This document shows, in pieces, positions 34,425 to 45,627 of a stretch of DNA of 64,000 nt; position 1 is the first letter of the stretch; every line of letters starts with the position of its first letter. The position numbers were made by a program, and so were the translations under genes. This DNA comes from Meloidogyne chitwoodi (taxonomy: Eukaryota > Nematoda > Chromadorea > Rhabditida > Meloidogynidae). Below the pieces are notes generated by a model that worked only from the letters and a program-made list of their open reading frames with translations, did not search any database and was not told where the DNA came from. The stretch covers positions 1,426,001-1,490,000 of the forward strand of contig JACZZP010000010.1 in the NCBI GenBank assembly GCA_015183035.1, given 5' to 3'.

Positions 34425-35686
34425 ATGAATAAATTTTGTAATAATTCTTTTGCCAATAAAATAAATTCTATTTATTCAACGGATGGGCCTTTTTTCTGTA
34501 TTGAAGTTTGGCCCCCAAAAGAAATTAATGGAATTAATAATTTTATTTCTTCATTATCAAAATTAATTGACAAAACAATTAATAATTCACTTTTATTATT
34601 AAGCGTTGTTGCGCAGGCAGAAAATAAACCAAGTAAATTAATTTATCGAAGATTTTATCCTAAAATATTCTCAAAAATATTTTTTAAATCTATTAATTTC
34701 AGCTGATTTTTATTTACATAATTCTTCTACATCAATTGCTTCAAAAATAATAAATGATGGTATTCTTTGTAAAAATTCACATTTACTTCTTCACATTACT
34801 GGAAAAAGTTTTGTTAATGTCCCTAACAATTTTATTGATATTTATTTTAAAAATATTAAACAATTAGGAATTAATAATTATTTTGTAATTACTGGTGATA
34901 TTCCACGACTAAAACATTATAATTTAGAGGTAAATAATTTAATTTATATTTTATTTAAAAAATATTTTTTTAGAATTCTTCCCAATTAAATGCCCTTCAA
35001 TTAATTAAAAGAATTAAATCTAACAAATTCTCAAATTTTAGCAATGATAATATATCATTTGCTGTTGCTGGTTATCCAGAATGTCATCCATTTTCAGATA
35101 GCCGAACTTCAGATATTTTATTCTTAAAAAGAAAAATTTATGAGAGTAATGCAAATCTTGTTATTTGTCAATTTTCACTTGATAATAATGCAGCAGAAAA
35201 ATTTTTTCAATTTGTGACTGATTGTAGAGAAGCAGGAATTTATGTTCCTTTTTTGCCTGGAATTTTGCTTTTTCAAGTAATTTATTTTATTAATTTAATT
35301 TGTTTGAAAATTAATATTTTTTTAACAATTTAGAGTTTTTCTTCTCTTACCAAATTCTCTTCTCTTACAAAAATTAAAATTCCAAAAGAAATGTTTAACA
35401 TTTTATCACCTTTTCGTTATAATGATAATGTTATTAAATGTTTTTCACTTTGGCGAGCTTATTATATTTGTCAAAAATTATTAAGTAAAACATTATTTAA
35501 TAATATTCGATCTATACATTTATTTAATTCTAATCAATGGGAAATGACTCAGTAAGTTTTTGTTTATTTTAAAATTAAATTTAAATTAATTATAGATTTA
35601 AAATAATTAAATATATATTAAAAAATATTAATAAAAAGGCTCAAATTTTTAAAGTTCTTTACTTGTCAAACTTGGATTTTTATTAA
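34425..35686 (+). CDS. Short MTHFR-like protein (catalytic domain only)
   Basis: Five exons, 34425..34632, 34703..34929, 34974..35276, 35334..35551 and 35596..35686, give 348 residues. Signatures of methylenetetrahydrofolate reductase appear in order: CIEVWPPKE (in place of the usual S-x-E-F-F-P-P; Glu ~27), LLLHITG, NNYFVITGDIP (the Gly-Asp-x-Pro flavin loop), FAVAGYPECHP (~174-184), NLVICQFSLDN...FFQFVTDCREAGI and VPFLPGI, then WEMTQFKIIKYILKNI at the end. MTHFR converts methylene-THF to methyl-THF for methionine synthesis. Animal enzymes normally carry a ~300-residue SAM-binding regulatory domain after the barrel. Here the frame stops right after the barrel and the next gene begins 50 bp on, on the other strand. 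The protein is also divergent in key motifs, so it may be a second, specialised paralogue. Confidence 0.8.
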
Positions 35687-35735
35687 ATTTAAATACAAAA
35701 GAATATCAACTTTTACATTCTCCATCTCTTAATTC

Positions 35736-36608
35736 TCAAAATTCCATACAAAAATCTAAAGCAATTTGTTTGCCAATATCTGCATTTTGTGGAATAGAAA
35801 CTGTTGTTGTGAATGAATGAGTTGATGAAGAAAAGGCAGATGGAGTTGAAGTAGTGACTGATAAATCTGCTGCTTGAGTTTCTTTAATATTATCCCCAAA
35901 ATTGACAGATTTTTTGTTTTCCTTTAAATTATTTTATTTATTAAATATTTTTATATTTTTCTTTAAAAATTCGGAAAAATTTTTAACAAATTTCCAACCA
36001 TAATATTTGATTCTTGTTGATGTTGTTGTATTAACATTTGCCTTGCAAATTCATCAAGTTGAGATTTTTCTTTATCATTTAATTCACGGGCAAATTTACC
36101 AGCAATATATATTTTATTATTTTGTACAGTACATCCAGCAAGTATATAACTATTAATTACTAATTTAAATATTAATAATAATATAATTACAGTGTAGTTT
36201 GATTGGAAGTACAAAATGTTGGTAAAATTGGCCTTGGAGGAATAATTGGTATTGCTGTACTATTTCGTTGTACAGCTTGTTCAAGACGGGCATAAGCTTC
36301 ATCTACTTGTTGTTTCCATTCAAGTAATTTATTTTTATATATTTCCATTTCAGACATTTCTTTTTCAGAAAGTTCGCGAATATAATTCTTTAAAATTTAT
36401 TTAATTTTTAAGGAGACAAATAGGTATAGGTATATTATGTAAATTATTAATATAATTTTGGAAATTTATAAAATAATATGCTTACTCCATGTGAATAAAG
36501 TTTATTTCCTGTAGCAACACAGCCAGAACCAGTCATTGGAGGTGAATAAAATTGAGCTTTAACGAAAGCAGAAAATACAAAAATAAATAAAAATATTATA
36601 ATAGCCAT
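35736..36608 (-). CDS. Secreted pepsin-inhibitor-3-like protein
   Basis: Four exons in minus order, 36608..36486, 36387..36191, 36149..35999 and 35921..35736, give 218 residues. A signal peptide (AIIIFLFIFVFSAFVKA) is followed by two copies of the PI-3 repeat. The first has GCVATGNKLYSHG...YIRELSEKEMSEMEIY and the second GCTVQNNKIYIAGKFARELNDKEKSQLDEF. This is the GC-x-V-x-x-N-x-(L/I)-Y-x-x-G-x-x-x-R-(E/D)-L pattern of nematode pepsin-inhibitor-3 domains, a family that includes the Ascaris aspartic-protease inhibitor. The first copy is followed by a long charged helix. The Ser/Thr-rich tail in exon 4 looks like a mucin-like linker. An unspliced alternative stops shortly after exon 3. The gene is convergent with the MTHFR-like gene, 50 bp away. 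Confidence 0.85.
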
Positions 36609-38369
36609 TTTTAAAATAAATAATTAAAAAACTAAAATTTAAAAAAATTAAAATATTTTTAGTAATTGTTGAATAATAATTTAACAAAAAAATAATAATA
36701 TTTATGTCCTCCATCTCTTTTTATTTCCTTATAGCCAAATAATAAATAGTTTTTTTTGTAAAACAAACATTTAAAGAAAATCGGCGTTTTGCGCAATTAA
36801 AAGAAGACAAAAGAATTTATGTGATATATTTTTTTAAAATAAATAGAAGATTGGAAAATTTATTTTATTTTCTTTGATTAGAATTTTTAAAAATAAATTT
36901 TAAAAAAATTAAGAAAAATAAAAATCCGGATTTTAAAAAAGTTTGCACAATTTTTGTTTGAAATAAATTATTAAATATTAAAATAAATATTTTAATTATA
37001 TTTTTTAAATAAAAAATAAATTTAATATTATAATATATATATGTACATATTTATATTAAACAAATAATAGGCATCAGATTTTCTCTTTCTCTATAATAGA
37101 TAATTTTTAATTTTTTTTTCCAAATATTTATGAAAAATAAAAAATTAATTTTAAAAATAATATTTTTTTAATATAAATTATAATTTTAAATTAATAATTC
37201 AATTTTAAATAAAATAATAATGGTTATTTTTTAATATTTATATATAAAGGACATTTAACTTTGGACATTATTAAAAAAATCTTTTTATATATTTTAAATT
37301 TATTTTAGAATATTTTCTATTTATTTCAAGTGTACTCGATGATTTATTACTAAATAACTGGATAACTTTCCACTTAAAATTGTTATAAATATATTTTGAG
37401 CTATTTTTATAACAAAAATATATTAATAATAATTATTATTATTTATTATATTATATTTTTAATTTTGTAAATTTTTGGAAAATTATTTAAAAAAAAAAGT
37501 AAATGTTGAAATATAAAAAATAACTAAAAAATATTTTATAAATTAGTCAGAAGTTATTTTTTAAAATTTAGTTTTGAATCACTACTTGATATTTATTAAA
37601 TTAATAAATGGAAAAATATTATTTATAAATAAAAAGTTTTTTTTAAAACTATTTCAAAAAAATATTATAAAATATTTTTTAGAAATCTAAATTATATATT
37701 TAAATTAAAAAAGTTTAAATTCTCTAATTCGGTATTAGTAAATATTCGCATTTTATCTTAATAGTGAATATCTGGAAAGATCAACCCGATCCTATTTTTT
37801 TTATTTAAAAAATTAATTTATTAGTACATATTATTAAATTATTTAATTTAATAATAAATAAACCTAAAAAAGAAGTACTTTTATTTTAAATATTTATTTT
37901 AATTTTATTATTTAATTTACCAAAATAATATATTATTATATTGCGTCCGGACTTTCTAAATTCTAGTCTAAAAAAGAAGTACTTTTATTTTAAATATTTA
38001 TTTTAATTTTATTTTTAATTTGCTAAAATAATATATTATTATATTACCTTTATGTATTAATTTATAAAAACTTTTTTTTTAATTAACCAATTCTTGTATT
38101 TTATTTTTAAAATTTATTTATTTTATTAGTAAAAGATATATGTACATATATTTTTACAATTTAATTTTATATTAAATAAACAAAGAATTAATTTACAAAA
38201 TATTCTTAAATTTCAAAAATTAAATAAAAAGCACTTTAATTTTATTTGGTTTTATTTATTTATTTAAATTAATAAATTAATTCTAAATTATTATATTATA
38301 ATTTACAAAAAAAATTAATTAAAATTTATAGAGAATTTAATTTTTATTATTAGATAAAATATTATTTTA
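36609..38369. other. AT-rich intergenic region with a repeat relic
   Basis: About 1.76 kb, non-coding. It contains the 37857-38055 relative of the 98-bp repeat. The 5' side of the PI-3-like gene (36609-36700) and of the DOMON gene lie here, without recognisable motifs. Confidence 0.55.
37857..38055. repeat. Two divergent copies of the 98-bp repeat unit
   Basis: Two copies of AAAAAAGAAGTACTTTTATT...AAAATAATATATTATTATATT are separated by TTGCGTCCGGACTTTCTAAA. The same GCGTCC word ends the array at 30.9 kb, so the junction belongs to the family and is not chance flanking DNA. Confidence 0.8.
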
Positions 38370-41300
38370 ATGTTTAATTATTTACAATTAATTTTTAATA
38401 TATTATTGTTATTACAATATTATATATTTTCTTGTGTAAGATTTTAATAAATTAAATTGTTAAATTGTTAAAATATATTTTAAAATAATTAATTATAATT
38501 ATTTTAATTTTAGGTATCTTCTAAAGAAGAAAATGAAAAAACTGAAAATTTATTTAATTTTAAAGAATTACAATTTGATTCCACAGGTTGTGGATTAACT
38601 AAAGGGTATTTAAATAATTAAATAATTATTTAATTATATTTAAAGATGTTTATTTAAACCTCAAAATTGTATTCCATACAAAGATTGTTCTTATGCTTTA
38701 AGTTATATATCAGATAATGAACGTGTTTATTTTGAATTATTTGCTCAAATTACTAGTCAATTTAATGTTTGGGCAGCAATTGGATTTTCTGTTGATGGTT
38801 TAATGGTTTTTTTTTCTTTTTGAATTTTTAAATATATTTAAAAAAAGGGAGGAGATACAGTAACTGATTGTTCTTCTTTTGATGGAAAAAATTACAAACC
38901 AAGACTTTCATATAATCCTGGTATTTTTTCTAATAATTAAAAATAAAATAAAACTTTAAATATTTATTATATTAAAAAGGTAAAAGTAATAGAAAAGCTC
39001 CATTATCTTCTAAAATTGAATCTGAAATTCTTCATACATATCATGCAAAAGTTGTTGATGGTTTTTTATATTGTCGTTTTTCTCAATTAATTCAACCCCC
39101 AGACTCTGTTCAGTCACAATTTGTACGTCCTTTAAATTCTCCAATTTTTATATTATTAGCATCTGGAGTTACTAAAGGAAAAGGTAAATTAATTAATTTA
39201 AATATTTTTTAATTTAATTAATTTAAAAAAAAAAGATTTAACAATTCATTCATTAAATTCTGATTCTTCTATTTTTCCTTTTTCTTCTTCACATCCTATA
39301 CAATTAACACAATTTAATTTAAGTCCAGAAGAATTAATAAATAGTGATTGGAATAATAATAATATTTTAATTAATTCTTCTAAACTTTTAAAACCTTTTA
39401 ATAATTCTTTTGAAAATAATTCATTTTCTTTTATTGAACAAACAACAATTTTAGGTATTTATTATATTGGTATATTTTTTAAATTTATTCCCAATTTTAG
39501 AATCAACAACAGAAAATTCTAAAATTGATGAAAAATCATCAATAAAAATTTTAGAAGAAGAAAATGAAAAAGATACACTCCGCCACATAATTATATGAAC
39601 ACCCCAAAATATTAGCTTTTTCGAACTTAGGCATATTATTTTTATTTAATATTAATATATTTTGCTTAAAATACATTAAAACTAATATTCAAATTAAAAA
39701 ATTGAAAAATTTCTTCATTGTAAAATTTATAATTTGAAAATTGTATTTTTTTACCGCCACATATTTATATGAACACTTTTAGTTTACCTACTTAGAATGT
39801 TGTAAAAAATCCAAAAAAATTATAATAAGCTTATCTACCAAAAACTAAACTAATCGCAAAAGAACAAAGTCTATAGTTTCTTCCTTCATCGAAATCTCGA
39901 TACCACTATTTCAACGGAAAATAGGGGTATTTTGTTTAAAAAAATATTTTAGGCCCCCTAGGGGTTGTATTAATTTTTTATTTTGTGCTTATCTGAAAGC
40001 CCTTGAAATTTGCTATAAGAAACCTATAGTACTTTTTAGAAGAAAATTTTTCCCTCATAGAATTAGTGAATTAAATTCATGAAGCACTAATATCCTTCAA
40101 TTTACCCCTAAAAATGAGCTGTTTGGTGTTTAATGCATTCAATTCATTACTATCTCGTAATAAAATTTTTTTATAAAATATGACATTATGAGTCTCGTAG
40201 CAAATTTCAAGGGCTTTAAGATGAATATAAAATAAAAAATTAATACAACCCCTAAGGGGCAGAAAATATTTTTTAAGACAAAATACCCTATTTTCTGTTG
40301 ATTTTGGAGTTTCGAGATCTCAATGATAAAAGATGTTGGGGATCTTATTCTTTTTATATATATTCTTACTATTGCTAGTTATGTTAGTAGAAATTTATTT
40401 TTATTTTTTACAACATTCTAAGTAGGTAAACTAAAAGTGTTCATATAAATATGTGGCGGTAAAAAAATACAATTTTCAAATTATAAATTTTACAATGAAG
40501 AAATTTTTCAATTTTTTAATTTGAATATTAGTTTTAATGTATTTCAAGCAAAATATATTAATATTAAATAAAAATAATATGCCTAAGTTCGAAAAAGCTA
40601 ATATTTTGGGGTGTTCATATAATTATGTGGCGGAGTGTATTAAAATTTTTGAAAATAATAATAATGAAAATATTTCTTTAAATTCAAAAAATGAATGCTT
40701 AGATTGTGTAGTAGTAATGGTTGTGCGACATTTGAGGACGAACTTTTGAGGATAGACATTTGAGGATAGACTTTTGAGGAACGTTATTTGAGGACGACCT
40801 TTGAGGATGAACTTTTGAGGACGGACACTTGAGGAGGAACTTTTGAGGAACAGACATTTGAGGACGACATTTGAGGACAATATAGGAATAAAAAAATAAT
40901 GCAGACAAGTTAGTAGAATTTGAAGTATGAACCTTGGAACGTACCCAGAATTTTAAAGAAAAAATCTATTTAACGATTTTGTAAAAATAATGAGGGCGGG
41001 CCATCATCAGTACGGTCCCTCACAATAACATATAACGCCTGTTTCGGCCCGTAACCGTAGACAGCACCAACAAACAACATCACAAAAAAATAAATAAAGT
41101 AAAATAAATAACATAATAAAAATATTTAAAAAACAAAACAAATGGAAATAATAGTACATTGGAAACTAATTCAATTTTTGACTATCCCCTTTTACCAAAA
41201 TAATTAAATAATAAAAAATACATATTTTATTTATTAATAATCTTTTGGTGCTAGTCCAGTTTATGAGTCCAATGAACTTTTATGAGTCCAATCATAATAT

Positions 41301-43175
41301 ATGAGTCCAATGAAAATATATGATTTTTCGTCAATAAGGGAGAAGTGCGGATGACCTATTTTATATCCAACACTTTTATATATTAACAACTTATATGCCA
41401 TTCGAAAGAGCTCCTCGGGCTTAGTAGAATGAGACCAAAATAGTCTAAGTTGAACAAATTTAAACAAAGTTATACTAATTGAAACTTAGTTAATAAAACT
41501 TTTTGAGCAGCCTCGTTTTTATATTTTTATCGAATACAGTCCTTATATGTCGTACTCAAAAGTCGTCCTCATTTGTCGTCCTCAAATGTCGTTCCTCAAA
41601 ATTCTCGTCCTCAAATGTCGTCCGCAAATGTCGATCCTCAAATGTCGTCCTCAAATGTCTATCCTCAAAAGTTCGTCCTCAAGTTGCGCACTACGGTAGT
41701 AATTACTACTTTTAGTACAACAACAACAAATAAACCTGAAATTGGATCTGATGCTTTTCTTAATTCAAATAATACTGAATTACGTTTAATTAAAGCACAT
41801 GGTGATGATAATATTGATAATTAAAATTATATTTAAATAATTTTTATAATTTTATACGTCCAAATATTAATTATTATTATTAAATTATATTTATTTTTTA
41901 TTGAAAATTTAAAAAATTAAACAATAAATAATATTTATATTTTTGTCTTTTTATTTTTTGGAATTTTTAAAAAATTTTTAGGTTTTTAACTTATAAAATA
42001 AAAATATATTATGTAAATAAATATATATTATTTGTTTTATTTAAAATAATAATAATATCGTCAAAATAAAATCTTTTAATCTTTTCACAATTTCACAAAT
42101 TAGTCTTCGATTACCTATTTAAATTATTTTTATTTTATAATTAATTGATTATTGGACGTATAAAATTTATAATATTTTTTCTTGATAAAATGGTTGTATT
42201 AATAAAAATTTAAAATATTTCTTAATTAAAGGTGTGTTTATGATATTAGCATGGCTATTTCTCATACCTGGAGCTATTTTGTCTGCCCGTTTTCTTCACC
42301 ATAGAAATCAGCAAGAACCATTATTGTTATTTGGCTTACAACTTTGGTTTCAAGTTTTTTAAACTTTTTTAAATATATTTAATAAATATTTAATTTAATA
42401 ATATAGATTCATCGTTTTGCCAATTCTTTGGCATTTCTTTTTGTGATATTTTCACTTTTTTGTATTTATTCTGCATTGGATGGTTTTTGGATAGGACCAC
42501 GTTTTTCAAATCGTTCAGAACAGAATTTTTCTAGTCAATCATTACATGCTTTATTTGGATTTATAAGTATTTTTATATGTATTTTTCAACCATTATGTGC
42601 TCTCTTTCGTTGTGCACCAGAATCTTCTAAACGTTTTTTATTTAATTTTATACATTTAATTCTTGGATATATTGCTTGGATTTGTTCTGGTTTTTAAATA
42701 AAAATTATCTTTTAAATTTTAATATAATTAATTTAGCTATTTCTATCTCATTGGCATGCCTTCGATTTGAACAATTTTTTATTGACCCATTTCTTGCTCG
42801 AGATGTTCTTATTGCTTCTTTAGTTCTTTGTTTAATTTCTTTTTTCTCTCTCCAGTGGTTTTCTATTAAAAGAAGGGAAAGAATTGAATTAGAAGAAGAA
42901 AATTATGGACAAAGGCGAAATACTCCATGGCAAATTAATTTACCAAAATTATATAGAAATGATCAATTTAATAATAATTATTTACGTCCCCCAACATTAA
43001 TGGTAATATCACCGAGTGAATGTAGTGATTCAGGTCAAAGAGAGGTAAAAATTAATAAAAATTATTAAATATAATATTTTAGAATTTAATGATACAACAA
43101 GCAATTATTGGGTTATTTTTTGTCTCTTCTGCTATTTTGAGTTTATGTTTAGTAGTAACAATAATATTGACTTGA
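38370..43175 (+). CDS. DOMON-cytochrome b561 protein (ferric-chelate-reductase-1-like), interrupted by two transposons
   Basis: Exons: 38370..38435, 38514..38605, 38646..38805, 38848..38920, 38980..39183, 39236..39454, an exon split into 39501..39575 + 40640..40718 + 41704..41801, then 42232..42353, 42407..42689, 42737..43044 and 43083..43175. With both insertions and one copy of each target duplication removed, the frame is open for 623 residues. There is a signal peptide, then a DOMON domain (CSYALSYISDNERVYFEL...WAAIGFSVDGLMGGDTVTDC), an Asn/Ser linker, and a cytochrome b561 core starting KAHGVFMILAWLFLIPGA with heme-ligand-type histidines (IHRFANS, QSLHALFG, FNFIHLIL). FRRS1/SDR2 proteins with this layout reduce iron at membranes using heme electrons. 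As it stands, the first insertion brings a stop within a few codons, so this copy can make only a soluble DOMON fragment unless the inserts are spliced out. Confidence 0.85.
39576..40637. mobile_element. Palindromic Tc1/mariner-type element with IR/DR ends, TA target site
   Basis: The 1,062-bp element is flanked by TA on both sides (39574-39575, 40638-40639). It has 235-bp inverted repeats (39576-39810 and 40403-40637) with one difference noted by eye, starting CACTCCGCCACATAATTATA. Each arm carries a second copy of that motif about 175 bp inside (CCGCCACATATTTATATGAA near 39754 and its mirror), the IR/DR arrangement of some Tc1-type transposons. Beyond the repeats the arms remain largely complementary (GGGGTTGTATTAATTTTTTA and TTTCAAGGGCTT mirrored), making it almost a fold-back. 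It encodes no transposase. Confidence 0.9.
40719..41695. mobile_element. Non-autonomous hAT- or MULE-type element with tandem-repeat termini, 8-bp target duplication
   Basis: The 977-bp element is flanked by GTAGTAAT directly repeated (40711-40718 and 41696-41703). Its ends are inverted: GTGCGACATTTGAGGACGAA on the left and the mirror of GTGCGCAACTTGAGGACGAA on the right. Each end is a short tandem array of ~13-16 bp units (ACATTTGAGGACG, ACTTTTGAGGATAG). The interior has no coding capacity and includes the shared module TTCGAAAGAGCTCCTCGGGC...GAATGAGACCAAAATAGTC. Eight bases fits hAT elements; MULEs use 8-10, and the tandem-array ends resemble the MULE at 18.6-20.9 kb. Confidence 0.85.
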
Positions 43176-43640
43176 TTAAAATTATACATATTTTTAAATG
43201 AATTTTTATGTAATTAAATTTATTCAAAGATTTATTTAATTGTTTAGAGTCTGTAGAAGATAAATATGCTTAAAATATAAATATAGAAAATATATTTTTA
43301 CGATATGAAATATTAAAAAAATTTTTAAATCTTTTCAATTCTTAAAAACGAAGAAAAGGAATAAAAAGTAATAAATAAATATTTTTTTTTGTTTTTAGTA
43401 AAAAATTAAAATAGTTTTATAAAATATTTAATAAATTACATATGTATTATTTATTAAAGCCTAGTCAAGTTTATGTTTGTATAAAAAGACCATTTTAATT
43501 ATTTATTTAAAAAGTTTCAAACATAATTGTGTTCTTGTGCTCTGTGTTCGTTTGTTTGTCAACAAGTGTAAGTCAATAAATTATTTTATTTTTTATTTTA
43601 TTTTTTCCAAATTAAAGATTCTACATTAGTCAATTCAATA
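43176..43640. other. Intergenic stretch
   Basis: 465 bp between two plus-strand genes. The part from 43500 to 43640 is less AT-monotonous and probably contains the promoter and leader of the next gene. Confidence 0.5.
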
Positions 43641-44736
43641 ATGAAGTCTGAAGAAATTGATAACGTGTTTCTAGTATTGTTTGTATCAATTATTGTTCTT
43701 GTGGCATGCTTCAATGTGGTGTGTATCATTTATATTCAAAAGAAAAGGAGCAAAAATCGTAAAAATAAACTGCCAACACAAATGGGTGGAGTTATGCCTA
43801 TTGGCTATAAAATACCTCAAAAGCCTTCGATTGCTGCTTCTCCACCGGTTTCAATTTAATTTATAAAAAAAAGTAAACTAATTTTAAGATATCTACTCCT
43901 AGTCCACCACCTTTTCAACAAAGATCTCCTACTCCTCCTCCAATGTACTATATAGTGGATATGTCTCGTACACAGAGTTCTCCTTCATCAACAACACCAT
44001 CTGTTGGGTTTGTAATTAAAACATTTTTATCAAAATTAAATTAAATAATGTTTAGTTATGTTCCACCACCACCTCCGTTACCAGCCAATCCTCCGCCACC
44101 ATCTAATAATGTGCCTCCATCGCCACCTCATCTACCACCTAAAATGCTTCTTCCACCATCTAATAATGTACCTCCAAAAGAACCTACGCTACCAGCTAAA
44201 ATGCTTCTTCCTCCACCATCTAATAATGTTCCGCCACCACCACCTCCGTTACCAGCCAAAATGCTTCCTCCTCCACCAACTAATAATGTGCCTCCAAAAG
44301 AACCTTCGCTTCCTCGGCCTCAAAATAAGTCAATACAAACACCATCAAATGTTGGATGGGCGCCAACTATTGGACTTGTAAAGGTAATAAAAAATAATTA
44401 TAAAATATTTTGATTAATTTAAAATTTTAGAATCCAACTAAAACACCACCAAATGCTGTAGTTCTTCATCCACTTCCACCATTGGGTAACGGAAAAGGCC
44501 GTTTAAGGAGGAAGAAAAAGAAGAGAGAAGATACAACATCTACTACTTCTAGTAGTACTAGTTCTAATTCTAGTGTTGGGAGTACAGAACAAACACAAGA
44601 GGATGATGGTGGTGGAATTCTATTAGTTCGTACAAAAGAGAAGAGTCGTCGTAAGAAGCATAAGAACAAGAAGCGCCACTCGAAAGGAAAAAGGAAGAAG
44701 AGATCGAGAAGTAGAAGCAAGAGAGGAAGGCGATAA
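43641..44736 (+). CDS. Proline-rich single-pass membrane protein; unknown
   Basis: Four exons, 43641..43847, 43889..44007, 44056..44383 and 44431..44736, give 319 residues with exact phases. A single transmembrane helix lies near residues 9-31 (VFLVLFVSIIVLVACFNVVC), followed at once by a basic stop-transfer segment (QKKRSKNRKNK). This suggests a short outside N-terminus and a long cytosolic part. The middle is proline-rich with about five imperfect repeats of PPPSNNVPP...LPAKMLLP, likely ligands for SH3, WW or EVH1 domains. The C-terminus is a Ser/Thr patch, an acidic EQTQEDDGGG and a very basic tail (KKHKNKKRHSKGKRKKRSRS). No catalytic domain is seen; a scaffold or adaptor role is a guess. 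Confidence 0.75.
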
Positions 44737-45627
44737 ATAATAATAAGAATAATAAAATAAATATAGGTAGGTATGTTCTAGACTTCTTTACCATGTATAT
44801 ATATAAGTATAACTAAAAGAAATAAAAACTCTAGAAATTTACTCAAAATGTTTGTAGCATTTGTATATATACATAGGTATATAATAAATAAATTACTTCA
44901 TCGATATTGTATTAATTTGTTTTGTTTGTATTTATCTATTTGTAAGTAAAATGTATGTATATATATATATTATTGTTTAAAATAAAAAAATATATTTAAA
45001 TCAAAAAATAATTAAATTATAAAGACTAAAAAATATAAAAATTTTGTTTTATCATAAAAAACTAAGAAAAACAAAAATTTAATGTCTCACACGCACTCGG
45101 GAAATAATGGTGTGATGAGGTAGGAAAAGATTGGACGGATAAAATTTAAAAAAAAAGAGAAAAGAATCAGTTTTAAAATTAAAAATGTGTAAAAAAATTT
45201 TTAATGAAATGACTGGGAAAAAATAAACAAATATATCCAAATATTTTTTTTAATTAAAAAATAAAATTTCTCGCAGAAATTCTTTTTTATGCAAAGATGA
45301 GTAATTGTCAACAAATGTATATTTAAGTATTAAAATATTGAATTGATATAAGTAAAAATATTTAATTAAAATACCCGTATTTAATTCTTTTAAAGATGAA
45401 AAAGAAGATATATATTTAATTAAGTGAATTTCTTCTCTATATCTTTGCATAATTTTTAGAAATATTTAAATTTATAAAAAAAGATTAAATTTGGATATAT
45501 TTGTACGTAAAAAAAGAATTATTTAAATTCATTAAATTTAGTTTTTCCTCTTCTAACTTCCAAATAGGACAAAAATAAAATTTTTTAAATAATTTTAATG
45601 TGAATTATGCAGTAATTAATTTTAATT
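44737..45627. other. Intergenic stretch between convergent genes
   Basis: 890 bp holding the 3' ends of two converging genes. Simple TA/TATG repeats lie near 44780-44960; nothing else was recognised. Confidence 0.55.
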
